Below, piece after piece: positions 11,801 through 22,004 of a stretch of 64,000 nt of DNA. The stretch lies in NCBI GenBank assembly GCA_003342895.1, contig PTFA01000396.1, forward strand, positions 59,584 to 123,583. Reading direction: 5' to 3'. The stretch comes from Casuarius casuarius. Lineage: Eukaryota; Chordata; Aves; Casuariiformes; Casuariidae. Both the position numbers and the translations under genes were made by a program. The notes under the pieces are model-generated. The model searched no databases and was not told the DNA's origin. It saw only the letters and a list, made by a program, of their open reading frames with translations. Position 1 is the stretch's first letter. The number at the start of each line of letters is the position of its first letter.

Positions 11801-14800
11801 GTGCAGGAATTCAGTAGGGCGCAGTGACAATGCAGGCATCAGTGCGCCAGCTCAGTTGCTCTTGTTTCCTCATCAGTGCGCCTGCCTGCAAGCCCAAAAC
11901 TGCAAGATGGAGAGCAAATACCTGATGGTCTTGCGGAAGCTGCAGGAAGCTGTGCCTCTCCTGCCCAGCTCCCATGCTGAGTTGGTGAGGAGCCTCATCC
12001 AGGAAGCACTCCAGTGGGATGTGAAGGAAGAAGCAGAGGAAGGTCTTAACCTGAACCCTGTAAGGTAATTGGCAAGAGCGTGCGAGACATTTGCTCCTTT
12101 GCAGGAGTCTGGCAGTGGAGGGGAATGTGCAGGCAAGAATGAGCCAGGGACATTTCCAGAGCAAGGACTTGGAACCATGACCTGTGAGGAGAGGTGAAGG
12201 GAACTAGTTTAGTCTGGTGGAGAGAAGTGTCCAATAGCAACATATTGTTGCTGAAAGGGGCAGTTAAATATGACAGCCAAACTCTTCTTAGCAGTGGCAG
12301 ACAGTATAACAAGAGACAACAGCCATCAAGTGCCTGGGAGGTTTACATTGGACATTAGGATAAACTGCTTCCATAAAGGGTGGTGCCACCCTGGGAGAGG
12401 TCCCCTGGGAAGTGTTGGATCTCTATAGCTTGGCGTTTTCTAGACTCAACCATGCAAAGCCATGGTTGCCCTGATCTAGTGCTGAAAAAGATTGTGTGGT
12501 GAGTGAGGAGCAGGGCTGGAAACCTCCAAGGGGCCCTGTCACCGGTCCTGCTGGGGTCCCATAGACTGTGTCCTTGCATATGTTTTTGTGCTTTCCTGCC
12601 CAGTTAGTGTCCCAGCTCTGTAGTGGTTTCCATTTACCTAGTTGATCAGATCTATAACTTCTCCAGGTAGCTTTGGAGATGAGACCCCAAGACCAGGCTT
12701 GGTGTCACTGGCCAGAATCTAATCATGTCTTGCAGGCATTCCAGCTCAGGGGCTGTTAATGCACAAACCCTCAGTGAGCCTTGCTGTCAGCACTCCTGGA
12801 ATTTTTCAATTAGTCGGAAGTTTGCCGTATGTACAGGGAGACATCAGAAGGAACTGTGGATCACTGTCCTTTGGTCTGAAGCCACAAAGCCTTTGCAGTC
12901 CCTTCCTACAGAACTGTTGCTGTACTGGGACAGAGCTGGGAGAAGGTACACAGGTAGAGCAAGTCACTCACTATGGGGACAGAACAGCAGACTGGATGAG
13001 AGGGGGACTGGTGAGGTCATACTGTAGCTCAGAACAAAGTCATGCTTGAGTCAGTGCGTCTACATCAGTGCTGCGGGCTCCCATTTGTTCCTAAGGCTTG
13101 GAGGCAGTGGGCAGGCTCTCACCAGTGGCTGCTGGAGAAGCAAAGGAGGAGCACCTGAGCTGTGGTGTGGACCTGGCCCCAAGCAGTGAGTGATCCTGGA
13201 TGCAGGTACTAGAACTGGCCTTTGAATTAACCTCTGCCTTGTACCCCTCTAGTGAGTATGATGAGTACGGATTTATGACTGTGCCTGAATATGAAGTCGA
13301 GGACTGGAAACTTCTGGCCAAAATCCAAGCCTTGGAGATAAAATCCAACAACCTGCGGAGCCAGGAGGTAGTGGAGAAGCCTCTTCGTGACAGGTGGAAT
13401 AGTGTTGGAGAGCTGACCCCCTCTGCGGAGCTGAAGAGCCTGATCCGAAGTGGCATTCCTGTGGAACATCGCCAGCGGGTCTGGAGGTGGATTGTCAGCC
13501 GACACTGCAGCCACCCCCCTGACCACTACCAGCGGTTGTTAAGGCAGAGTGAGAGCACCGAGCACCCTGCTTGCCGGCAAATTGAGCTTGACCTGCCCCG
13601 CACACTGACCAACAACAAACATTTTTCCTCTCCTACCTCCCCGCTCATCCCCAAGCTCCGGAGGGTGCTGCTGGCTTTCTCCTGGCACAATCCTGCTATC
13701 GGATACTGCCAGGGACTGAACAGGTGAGGAGTCAGGTGTGTTACTTCTGCACAGGATGGCACTGAGAAGGTGTAGGCATATATTCACAGTCTAGGCTCCT
13801 GTCTCTCTAAAGATCTGCCCTGTCTCTAGGTGCTTTCTTGCAGACTTCTGCATTTGGTGGTTTTTTTCACCCAGTGCTGTTGCTGGGATCACGCAAGCAG
13901 TAGGAGGCACTTACTCAGCATCCCCATAGTTAAAGGATAGGAGGGAACACTATGGAAGGTGGGGTGAGGCAGTCCTGAAACAACAGCATGAGGCTGGGGG
14001 CCAATTTCCAAGTTTTAATGTGCTCAGGAGAAGAACATCCTGGCGATTCCAGTTTTTGCTCAGAAGGCTTGGAGGAAATACTGGGAAGTGTTAGAGATGA
14101 GGGAGCTGGAGTACATGACATATTAGGAGAGGCTGAGGAAACTAGGCTTGTTCTGCCTGGAGAAGAGAAGGCTTGGGGGATCTAAATGCTTCTCCCACTT
14201 CCCAAAGAAGATTACAGAAGAGTTGAAACCAGACCTCTGAAGGGTGTGCAGCTAAAGGAAAAGTGGCACTGGGCACTAGTTTCAAGAAAGGAAATTCTGG
14301 TTGCACATTTTCATGTGAGGAAAGTCTGTGTAGGCTATTGCTGTTACTCTTTGGATGAGCTTCAGAAAGACATTTTCCACTTTAGAGAGTCCTTACTGTT
14401 AGATTTCATCCTTTCAGTCTGGCTTCAGCCAGTCAGACCTGAAGAAGGTAAGGACTGTAGAAGGATGGATGGGAAGAAGGTGGCCTATGTCATGTAAAAT
14501 GGACTATCACAGAATGAGCTCTTTCCCCTACTGAAGTAGTGAAAAGCAGCACACTTTAACTGCAGCAGATTCACAGACAATCCATTAGCTAGGTAATCTG
14601 GCTTTGTCACAGTGCCTCTGCATTTGATGCTTCTTGGTTGCTGACAGGCGTTAGTGGCACACAGGAAAGAAATTTGCAGTCCCTTGGTGCCTTCAGAAAC
14701 TTGCAGAGCAGATCACCTGCCTCTCTGACGAGCTGTCCTGCCACACATGATATTTTGGGCACTTCTGGAGCTGAAGACTTGCCAAGAGGAATCTTGGATT

Positions 14801-17800
14801 CTTTTGTCCCTGTGCTGGCCTGTGCTTCCTCCTGCAGTGTGATTGTCTCGTGGTGTCTTGTTTATCACAGATTGGCAGCTGTTGCCCTCCTGGTACTGCA
14901 AGACGAGGAAAGTGCATTCTGGTGCCTAGTCCATATTGTGGAGAATCTAATGCCTGCAGACTACTACAGCAACACACTGATAACATCACAGGTGAGCCAA
15001 GCGCCCTCACATCTGCTTGGACTTTGATGCAGTGATTTACACTAAAGGTTTAAAAGCATGCAGTCAACTTGCAGTGTGTCTGATTTCTCACAAGACAGAT
15101 GACTTCATCTTGCAGTCCCTTCCATTATCAAGATGTACGCAATCATTGTGCACATAGGAGCAGCAAAATTGATTGCCAGCACTAGGAAATTGGGCACTAC
15201 TAGTGAACTTATCACTTGAGGGTCAGATTAGTCAGAAGGAAGGTGCACATTAATTGCACAGTTATAAATTGTGAAGAAGGCCCAGTAGAGGTGAAGCAAC
15301 AAACCCTGTTAGGTACAGAGTGTAGAACCAAGTGTGAACTAGGGCTAGTCTGGAGCCTTCAGGTGTGTCTGGAAACCACACCTCAGCTCTGGAGTGTCAT
15401 GGGCAGACGGAAGAAAATACTGAGACTTCTGTATTCATTGCTCTTGCCTCAGTTTGTGATCAAATGCAGTGTTACTTCTGGCTTTGGTGTTGCCCCCAGA
15501 TCACAAAGCCCTCTAGCCATCTGATGTATAATGTTGTTCTATGAGAAAGCTCGCCCTCCTGGTTCTAACTCACTGTATTTCATAGTTTCCAAGGGGTGTT
15601 GTCTTGGACTGGATATTCCACGTACTCTCAAGTAAGCACAAGGCCAAGATAAATTCCTTATAGTTCAGTGGCATTGTAATTGTGTACTATGCTACCAACA
15701 TCCAGCAGTGCCCAGTCTACGGTGCCTGCCCATGACTTTGGTGTCCTTTCTGCGTGTAGTCCTTTCATAGAGAAAAGGATTACAGTTCTGGGTTCAAAAT
15801 AGATGACTGGGCCACTGAATTGGTTGACTAATGTTTACTGGGACAGTGGTGTACTGGTAGACAGGCCAACTCAGAAAGACTTGGGAAGCAGCCAAATCAC
15901 TGTTCAGATAGCAAAATGTCTATGGCGCAGTGATCTGGAGCAGATAGTGTTAGCAGTGGGATCCAGAAGCAACGCTCAATACTTGCCATGTAGTGACGGC
16001 CAAGGAGAAAACGGCAAATGCTTTGTGCATTTGGCTTGATCAAGTCAAAGCTCTGAGCTGGCTGGGAGAATTAAAGTTTAGCTCTTGCAGGTTTTAAAGA
16101 CCAGAAACATCACCTCACCTGGCTTGTACAGCAGTGCCACAGCTAAAAAGGCTGTCAGAGCTGGGGCAGTAGAGTTATACAGTGTAGGGAAAAGGCACTA
16201 ACCTTGGTCTTGCTCCTCAGCACTTCCCCATAGTCTCCTTGAGATGAAGCCTGTATAAACTTGAGTCAAGGACCCAATCAAAGGTGCTCCCTTGTCTTGG
16301 CCCATGCATCCAGAGGTGAAGCACAGGCAGTGCTCAGCCCTCAAAGAGAAGCTAGGTGAGAAGATCAGCTCCTGCTTGCCAAGTCACAGAAGGATCCTAG
16401 ATGTTTACTCTGTTGGGCCACATGCAGCCATTCTGACCTGGACAGGTTTTTTAGTCCCTGTCATTCATATGGATACTCCTAACATTGCAAAAAATCACAA
16501 TAAGACTGATGTGGGGAGATGTGGCAGCATTTTCTGTCTTGGCTTTGAGGTTGGGAAGGAATACAATCCTCTGTGTGAGAGGAACACATCTCTGCTTGTA
16601 TCTTGGCCCTATTTTAGTGCCACACCTTGCACTACTGTAGTGTACGAGTACAGTGCTCAGTTCTTTTGAGGTGTTGGGAGACAAGTGATCCTCTGGCCTT
16701 TGTAAGGTGTGTTTAGGGGGAGGACAGCACCAGTGAGTACTGTAGCATGTGTGGGCCGCTGTTCTGTTGCACCGCTCTTTTCCTCCAACACCAGGACTGC
16801 TCTTGCCAGATACTTCATTGTTTTCTTCTTTGTCAACTTTAGGTAGATCAGAGAGTCTTCAAAGACTTCCTGTCAGAGAAGCTGCCTCGCCTCATGTCTC
16901 ATTTTGAGCAGTACCGGATTGATGTCTCCCTCATCACTTTCAATTGGTTTCTGGTAGCCTTTGTGGACAGCTTGGTCAGCGACATCCTTCTGCGAGTGTG
17001 GGATGCCTTCTTGTATGAGGGAACTAAGGTGCAAACCTAAGTCTAGACCTTACTCCCATCTGCATCACCCCTATGGCACGACACCAGGGTGATGGGCATG
17101 TACATGCATCCAAGACATGTGGCGTTGTGCCTCTTGTTCTGTCCCGTTCGGTGAGGTGCCTTGATAACCCACAGTCCTCTCTGTTGTCTCTGTACTTGCT
17201 GCCTGCAGGCAGACATAGTCCCTGACAGTGTGCACGCTACCTGGCTCCATTTAGTATGGAGTCCTGCTATGAAACAGCTTTGTGACAGGCCATGGTGTCT
17301 TCTGCTCTGCAATCCACATGCATCTCAGTGTGAAAGATGCAGGGAACAGAAAATGGGCAGGGAGTTAGCATGGCCCCAAAAGTGCGAGTCTTACACTGAT
17401 GCTGTGCATACAGAGAGCTGGAGGAACCTTGTGGAATCCCTATGTGGTCCTTGTGGGGGATCTGTAATACTCCGGGGTTGCAAAACAGCTTTCTGAGGGT
17501 CATTGCCTTGGGATTAGCTCCGTGCTTTTTTAGGCCTGCCCTAGAGCAGCCTATAGACAGAGGGAGGGTCCCCTACATCCAGCCTGTACTGCAGTGGTGT
17601 CCTCCCACCCCACATTTTACACTAAGAGGGCCTGGTCCTCCACTGCCGAATACTTTGCCCACTCAAATGCCTTTCAATCCTCCAGGTGATTTTCCGCTAC
17701 GCTCTTGCGATTTTTAAATACAATGAGGAGGAAATCTTAAGAATTCATGACAATGTGGAGATCTACCAGTACCTACGTTTTTTCACAAGGATGATCGTGG

Positions 17801-18738
17801 ATGGCAGGTAGGACAGTAGGTTGTAGACAGATCCCTATCCCTCAACTATCCTTGTCTATGTGTTATGTCAGCCTAAAGAGAGCTGTGACCAGACCTTTAA
17901 CAGAAGGCAACATGCCTCTTCTTGACTTTCCCTTCATGCTGTTACTTCAAGCCTGTTTGGCTTGGGCAAAGGCATGCTGCGGCAGAGCAGGCCACAGGGT
18001 CTGGGCCAGCTTCCTTTTTGAAGCAGCTGAGGCTTGTACTGCTGTTTTTTGAGTTTCTCAGATGTAGCTCTTGGGGAATGTAGGAACGCAGCACCACTTG
18101 CAGGCTTTAATGGCAACATGCACTTGAGAGGAAGGTTTCTGTTATCAGAAGAGCTGAATGTAGGGAAACTTCCTCCCCATGAGGCCATCAGAATTGGCTT
18201 CCAATCCTCCATCTCCTGGTAGACTGGTGATCTCTGCACACCAGTATCCCAGTTGTTAGAGGTGGTGTGGTGCAAGGCTCTTCTAAGCGCTGCTTGGGCC
18301 AGTGTTTAGTGTAAGAAGGAATTGCCTGTGGTTCCTTTAGGCCTCTGCTGCTTGGTGACTTTTGAGCTCAGAAAGCTGAAATCTGAGATCATACTTTGCA
18401 GCATCTTGGGGTAGGGAACAGCAAGCTGCGCTGGAGTGGGATGGTCTGGGAAACTGCATTCCCATAAAGCACTTGGGTATCTGGTACCATCTCTGCCAGT
18501 AAATGGATTCACCAGACTTGTTTTTTTCCATCTTAGGAAGCTGATGAACATCGCCTTCAATGACTTAAATCCGTTCCCCATGAAACTGCTGAGGAACCGG
18601 CGGACAATGCACAGGGAAGAGATGGAGACAGAGCTGTGTGAGCTGGAACAGATCAAGGCAGCCTATGTAAAAGAGAGAGCAGAGCAGGGACCTCAGGACC
18701 TGAAAGAGGTTGTTAGTGAAGAGGAAGAAGAAATTTAG
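2455..18738 (+). CDS. TBC1D2: TBC1D2 (Armus), PH and TBC domain Rab GTPase-activating protein, complete 13-exon coding region
   Basis: The joined exons are 2455-2865, 3523-3655, 4567-4708, 6773-6909, 7545-7732, 8872-9258, 10046-10156, 11877-12064, 13253-13723, 14871-14991, 16843-17028, 17686-17807 and 18537-18738. They total 2,799 bases, or 932 residues plus TAG, close to the roughly 928 residues of human TBC1D2. All introns are GT-AG and all phases match. The order is PH domain (about 60-158), a poorly conserved linker, a coiled coil (about 338-500) and a TBC domain (about 633-840). The TBC arginine finger IxxDxxR (Arg682) and glutamine finger YxQ (Tyr717-Gln719) are both present. From family knowledge, TBC1D2 inactivates Rab7 on late endosomes, binds Rac1 through the coiled coil, and acts in E-cadherin turnover and autophagosome-lysosome traffic. 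The paralogue TBC1D2B is less likely, because the linker (LQNISLKH..TEIQNT) matches TBC1D2 as I remember it. The start codon is inferred; the frame stays open upstream of it. Confidence 0.96.
3523..3655 (+). CDS. TBC1D2: TBC1D2 coding exon 2: C-terminal helix of the PH domain
   Basis: The acceptor ends at 3522 and follows a (CTC)n-rich tract. The exon encodes residues 138-182. It includes KQAMMYWLQQLQMRRWEF, the terminal PH helix with its conserved tryptophan and nearly identical to the human sequence I recall. The exon leaves at phase 1 at CAA|GTAGGT (3656). Reading on past 3655 soon enters intron, so the longer open frame to 4002 is not coding. Confidence 0.93.
4567..4708 (+). CDS. TBC1D2: TBC1D2 coding exon 3: linker after the PH domain
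   Basis: The exon encodes residues 182-229. It carries DFLPPVKTP and then LQNISLKHPWTEIQ, linker motifs that I recall as shared with TBC1D2 and that support this paralogue over TBC1D2B. The acceptor TTTATGTAG ends at 4566 and the donor ACA|GTAAGT starts at 4709. It enters at phase 1 and leaves with two bases of a Gln codon. Confidence 0.92.
6773..6909 (+). CDS. TBC1D2: TBC1D2 coding exon 4: acidic linker
   Basis: The acceptor CTTGTTTCAG ends at 6772. The exon completes the split Gln codon and continues NTVYNICGSKQ, then an acidic run (PENPDEEQEAEMEAG), residues 229-275. Only the first residues resemble human TBC1D2; the rest is unconserved linker. The donor is GCAG|GTGCCT at 6910, weak at positions +4 to +6. 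It was chosen because it is the nearby GT that leaves phase 1, which exon 5 requires. Its exact 3' edge is the least certain splice choice in the model. Confidence 0.8.
7545..7732 (+). CDS. TBC1D2: TBC1D2 coding exon 5: linker leading into the coiled coil
   Basis: The acceptor TTTTTCCCTTCAG ends at 7544 and the donor AAG|GTGAGT at 7733 is strong. The exon encodes residues 275-337. It is a basic, low-conservation stretch followed by LQQQILTLTEEVKSQK, the start of the long coiled coil and close to human LQHQVLTLTEQIQSQK as I recall it. It ends in phase 0. Confidence 0.92.
8872..9258 (+). CDS. TBC1D2: TBC1D2 coding exon 6: central coiled coil (Rac1-binding region)
   Basis: This 387-base exon encodes residues 338-466 in phase 0 on both sides. 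Heptad-rich sequence such as ELVKLLHKALEAAQQEKR, DKDRLELVRHKVRQIADL and VQLLMEKNHAKQQV matches the TBC1D2 family closely. In human Armus this part of the protein binds active Rac1. The acceptor TCCCTTCCCAG ends at 8871 and the donor is AAG|GTGTGT at 9259. The end of the exon (SDPLQETNTIAVETLYKQQ) is less conserved. Confidence 0.95.
10046..10156 (+). CDS. TBC1D2: TBC1D2 coding exon 7: end of the coiled coil
   Basis: The exon encodes residues 467-503 (DDIDAYKTQNQFLNSEIHQV, then WTSVAENEKALLMK), in phase 0 at both ends. It aligns with the human exon I recall through TQN.FLNSEIHQVT and EKALL.K. The acceptor GTGGCAG ends at 10045 and the donor AAG|GTGAGG begins at 10157. Confidence 0.95.
11877..12064 (+). 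CDS. TBC1D2: TBC1D2 coding exon 8: spacer before the TBC domain
   Basis: The exon encodes residues 504-566, beginning CACLQAQNCKMESKYL and including LVRSLIQEALQWDVKEEAEEG. Family-conserved residues are QA.NC..ESKYL and QEALQW. The acceptor CCTCATCAG ends at 11876 and the donor AAG|GTAATT starts at 12065. It leaves in phase 2, splitting a Ser codon with exon 9. Confidence 0.94.
12325..12774 (+). repeat. Dispersed repeat copy 1 (CR1-like 5' half plus non-CR1 3' half)
   Basis: This intron 8 segment aligns by eye with 36,095-36,477 along nearly its whole length. The first ~200 bases resemble a CR1 3' region (GACATTAGG, then GGGTGGTGCCAC, then CCTGATCTAGTGCTG). The remainder (CCCAGCTCTGTAG, GTTTCCATTT, then GCTTTGGAGA and ATGCACAAACCCTCAG) is shared by both copies but does not look like a CR1 terminus. 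Confidence 0.75.
13253..13723 (+). CDS. TBC1D2: TBC1D2 coding exon 9: start of the TBC domain with both catalytic fingers
   Basis: At 471 bases this is the largest exon, encoding residues 566-723. It starts with the family motif YDEYGFMTVPEYEVED. The TBC domain begins about residue 633 (GIPVEHRQRVWRWIV). IELDLPR places the arginine finger at Arg682 (13599-13601). IGYCQGLN gives the YxQ glutamine finger at Gln719. Both are needed for GTP hydrolysis on the target Rab in this family, so the GAP should be active. The acceptor CCCCTCTAG ends at 13252 and the donor CAG|GTGAGG starts at 13724. Confidence 0.96.
14095..14330 (+). mobile_element. Old CR1 fragment in TBC1D2 intron 9
   Basis: TTAGGAGAGGCTGAGGAAAC, CTTGTTCTGCCTGGAGAAGA, then AAGGAAATTCTGGTTGCACA follow the order of the CR1 3' region just after the ORF2 end, in + orientation. 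It is diverged, with small deletions. The true 3' terminus is not present. Confidence 0.8.
14871..14991 (+). CDS. TBC1D2: TBC1D2 coding exon 10: TBC domain core
   Basis: The exon completes an Arg codon and encodes LAAVALLVLQDEESAFWCLV, then MPADYYSNTLITSQ, residues 723-763. The EESAFWCL signature is characteristic of TBC domains. The acceptor TTTATCACAG ends at 14870 and the donor CAG|GTGAGC starts at 14992. It ends in phase 0. Confidence 0.95.
16843..17028 (+). CDS. TBC1D2: TBC1D2 coding exon 11: TBC domain core
   Basis: The exon encodes residues 764-825 in phase 0, from VDQRVFKDFLSEKLPRL through ITFNWFLVAFVDSLVSDILL to RVWDAFLYEGTK. NWFL..F and RVWD.FL.EG are hallmark TBC motifs. The acceptor CAACTTTAG ends at 16842. 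The donor AAG|GTGCAA at 17029 departs from consensus at +4 to +6 but keeps the phase exactly. Confidence 0.94.
17686..17807 (+). CDS. TBC1D2: TBC1D2 coding exon 12: end of the TBC domain
   Basis: The exon encodes VIFRYALAIFKYNEEEILR and YQYLRFFTRMIVDG, residues 826-866. It closely matches human VFRYALAIFKYNEKEILR as I recall it. The acceptor AATCCTCCAG ends at 17685 and the donor CAG|GTAGGA begins at 17808. It leaves in phase 2. Confidence 0.95.
18537..18738 (+). CDS. TBC1D2: TBC1D2 last coding exon: C-terminal helix and acidic tail
   Basis: The exon encodes residues 866-932: RKLMNIAFNDLNPFPMKLLR, then a charged helix (MHREEMETELCELEQIKAAY) and an acidic end (SEEEEEI) before TAG at 18736-18738. 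NIAFND.NPF is diagnostic for TBC1D2/TBC1D2B. The acceptor follows a T-run (TTTTTTTCCATCTTAG, ending at 18536). The short acidic terminus is typical of the family. Confidence 0.95.
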
Positions 18739-21175
18739 CAAAAAGAGAGTTCCTCATCACTCCTCTCCCACCTCCCAGAAGGTCTCCAATAGCAACTCTC
18801 TGTAAGAGAAGAAGCAGACGGGGGGAGCTGATCACAGTAGGAGTTCATCTGCCCCTGGAAGCAAGGCTGTAGATATAGGACCACTTGGGGACCAAGCCAG
18901 GCTTTGTAATGGTTTGGAAGGTCTCAGAGGGATTTTGTCCTCTCCCACACTTTCCCCACCCAGTGCACATTGTCCTGTGCAGTTCAGGACTCTAGTTGAA
19001 GACCCATAGGAAGTATTAACTGTGGTACTGGGTCAGAAGTTCACATGGTGCAAATGACCCATAGTGGCAGGCCAGGCTTTTCCACCTTTTCTGATGGAGG
19101 CTTGAAGGAGATCTTTATGTACAAGTAAAACCACTAAAAATATTGAACCAAGAGCGCTCACTCACTGGTGCCTAAAGCTTCTGAACTGCTTAGAGGGAGA
19201 ACCTGCTTTTTGAACGTGTGCTGCCTTCTTTCACTAGTCTGCCAGGACACTGTGTGTTTAACGCTGAAGTTACTGTCTGAGCCGTGCCACATTCTCCAGG
19301 TGACAGTGGGTCCTGAGGGAGACCCAGGAGCTGGAAGGTATCTGTCTGTGAGACTCAGGCTCGGACAAGTGAAATGGGTTGTGGAAGGCAGGAGCTGCAT
19401 CCCCAATTCATTTTGTTTCCCATGGGAGTCTGTGGGTGGCTGGTCCATGCACCAGTGAGCACTAGGTATGTGTCCCCGCGGGGCTGGGAAATTCTCGGAG
19501 CTCCCCATCCTCTCTGTTTAGCTTCTAGCAGTTAGCTAACCTGTGAGTTAGCTTGACCCTGGCAGCCCTGCGCTGTCCAGAGGTGAGTTTGCTCTAGAGA
19601 GGAGCTCTCGTCTCGATGTGAAACTACAGCCTATTTGATGTTACAGCCTTGTGTTATGGGGACTTTGGCTAATGGTGATGCCTGGGTCTTCTGACTGCTT
19701 CGCACTTGGCCAGGGTCAGTTTGTGGCCTTCTCTGTCTGCCTTGCAGTTATGTTGCCACTATGCTGGGTTTCTACATTGATGTTGCTGGCTCCCATTCAT
19801 AATCCTCATGGGAGGGAGGATGTCTTTTTGGCCTGGTTTTATTTCCCTGTGGTTTTGAAGGAATCCATGCTTTTCTTTCTGCTGTTTCTGAAGTTTCCAG
19901 TGCTGAAGGTGCTTTTAAACAAAGGTTATGGCAGTGTGAGTGTGGACCTGAACCGCTTGGACTAGGTTACAAAATGTAGCTTCAGGTTCTTTAGAAAAAC
20001 TGGTAATGTTCCCGGGACTGTCAGCGGGCCTCCAGGGGTCTCGTGTACACAGATACCCTGCCTGCTTCTGGCAGTGGGACTGGATATCTGCCTCCCCCAC
20101 CTCCCAGGCCTGCCCTCCCTGTTCCCTGGGCTGGAGGGTTGCCCTACCTGCACCTCACTCCTCCTTAGATCTAGGCAGTGCTAAGTGCTTCAGACAAACA
20201 CGGTGTTTTCCCCACACGGCGCCGGATTCTGCTGCCCCACTGTCCTATGGAGTCCTAGGAATAAACCATGTGTGTTTGTGGTGCTGGCACTCAGAGCGTG
20301 CAGCAACTCCCACTTCAAGTGAGGCCTCTGCTCTGTGTTTTTAGACTAAGCTGGAAATGAGAGCCCACTTGGTCGTTGTACCTCCCGGTTGGTGCTCTTT
20401 AAACCACCTGTGGTATAAAGTCATGTGTGCTTGCACAGAAAGAGAGGAGGAACATTTGCAGTCCATGCTCTTCTCAGCCAGGTGGGCTGTAGCTGAAATC
20501 ACAGACGTGGTGGGTGCGGTGCTGCCCGCTAGTCACCTGGGATGTATGGTCTGCCGGAGCTCTGCCTTAGACATGATCCGGCAGATCAGGCAATTTCAAA
20601 GAGTCAAGGAAATTTGAGTTGAGACCTCTGGATGCCAAGTACACTGTATGGATGTAATCAAAGTTGAAATGAGGCTTTGGGAGGAGTAGAAACCCTGCGC
20701 AAGACTAAATGGGCAAAAGCAAGATAGATCCCCTGCATGTCATTGAGAGCTGCACACGTTGAAAGTGTAGAAGAAAATGCCACTGGAGATTGACAATATT
20801 CTCTCAAAAAAACAAGCCTGAAAGGCAGAAGGTTTTTTTTAAAGATGATACTGCTAATCTAACTTACTCATACTATAATGTGTGCATACATATACAGATT
20901 TGTGTTCCTGTTGTGGACATTCAAAAAGCATTATTTTTTAAAGCAAGACAATAGAAATTAGAAGGATACTTTTGAAGTGTATTTTTTCCTACAGCCTTTT
21001 GCAACAGCTAAAAATCTTTTCTTCCATCCTTCCATTTTAAAAAAAAGACATTTTAAACATGCATTGTCAGACCAAGCCACAGTCCGACATACCCAAGCTG
21101 TGTATAAATATACATGGGTCTAGATGTGTTATATAATCACCTGTTAAAAAATAAATGAAACTTTTCTAAAGAAAA
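18739..21175 (+). other. TBC1D2: TBC1D2 3' untranslated region
   Basis: This is about 2.4 kb of non-coding sequence running on from the stop codon without a further splice site that I can support. The last ~400 bases are AT-rich (poly-T and poly-A runs from about 20,830, and TATAAATATA near 21,100), as is common near 3' ends. The end is placed about 20 bases after AATAAA at 21,150. An internal AATAAA at 20,260 could give a shorter transcript. No open frame here looks coding. Confidence 0.65.
21150..21155 (+). terminator. Probable TBC1D2 polyadenylation signal
   Basis: A canonical AATAAA lies at the end of an AT-rich stretch, with cleavage expected near 21,170-21,180. Other AATAAA hexamers at 20,260-20,265 (upstream) and 21,879-21,884 (downstream) are alternatives. 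No transcript evidence is available to choose between them. Confidence 0.55.
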
Positions 21176-22004
21176 CATAGCTGAGCTGTTCAAGTGGAGG
21201 TTGTCTCCGATGGGAAATTCTGAAAATAATTTTCCATCAAAGTATGAAGGGAAGGACATTTCAGGGTTGTTAGAAGTTTATTTTCTGTGCAGGAATTGGC
21301 CAGCCCTTGCTTTTGCTTTGTTTTTTGGTGTGTCTTGGCCAGCTCTTGTTTTTGCTCCACATGTCTGTTTACTGAGGGCCATTCCTCTGGCTATACAGCC
21401 ATCTGATTCCTTGCGATGGTTCCTGCCTAAACTATGGTGGATACAGGAATATCTGCAAGGCCAGTGCAAACTTGCACACTGGAGCCAAGTTACCATGTCC
21501 TTGGGGACCCTTCTCTACTTACATGCCACTCCACAAACTTTGGAGCTCCTGGAAAGCCCTGAGCTTGTGTCATGAGACGTGAGCCAGGTCCAGGGATTAC
21601 CTTGGCCCTATGCAAGTCACCTGGGCCTCTGCAGGAACTGCAGCGAGTATCAGTGAACGCTGGGGGCGTTTTGAGTGGAGGTTACCCCGGCCAGAAGAAC
21701 ACAAGGATAGCTTGTATTGCCATAGCCAACTATCTGTTGTTGGAAAGCAGAGTGTGACCTGCCTGCAGAGCCCAGTAGCTCTCTCTGCCTGTGGTGGCAC
21801 CTGTGAATAGAAGGAGTGTCTTTCCACCCCAGAAAGAACCCTTGGTGAGTTTTGCTGCATGCATGACATTGCTTTTTAAATAAACCCTTCTCTCTCTGCA
21901 TTAATCTAAGCCATGGGATCCCAGTCCTGACACTGAAGAAGATGGTTTAGTTTTTCTGTTTGTTTGTTTTTTCCAGAATATGCAATTAATCTGTGGATTG
22001 CTTT

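Larger units (their letters stand above)
2866..18536 (+). other. TBC1D2: TBC1D2 introns 1-12 (non-coding content)
   Basis: The introns are short, about 0.65-2.1 kb each: 2866-3522, 3656-4566, 4709-6772, 6910-7544, 7733-8871, 9259-10045, 10157-11876, 12065-13252, 13724-14870, 14992-16842, 17029-17685 and 17808-18536. This compact gene suits a bird. Intron 8 contains a CR1-linked repeat (12,325-12,774) and intron 9 an old CR1 fragment (14,095-14,330). In the remaining introns I see no other gene, RNA gene or recognisable element. Confidence 0.85.

Noticed and set aside
13091..13787. Several - strand open frames of 78-121 codons
   Set aside because: They are antisense shadows of TBC1D2 exon 9.
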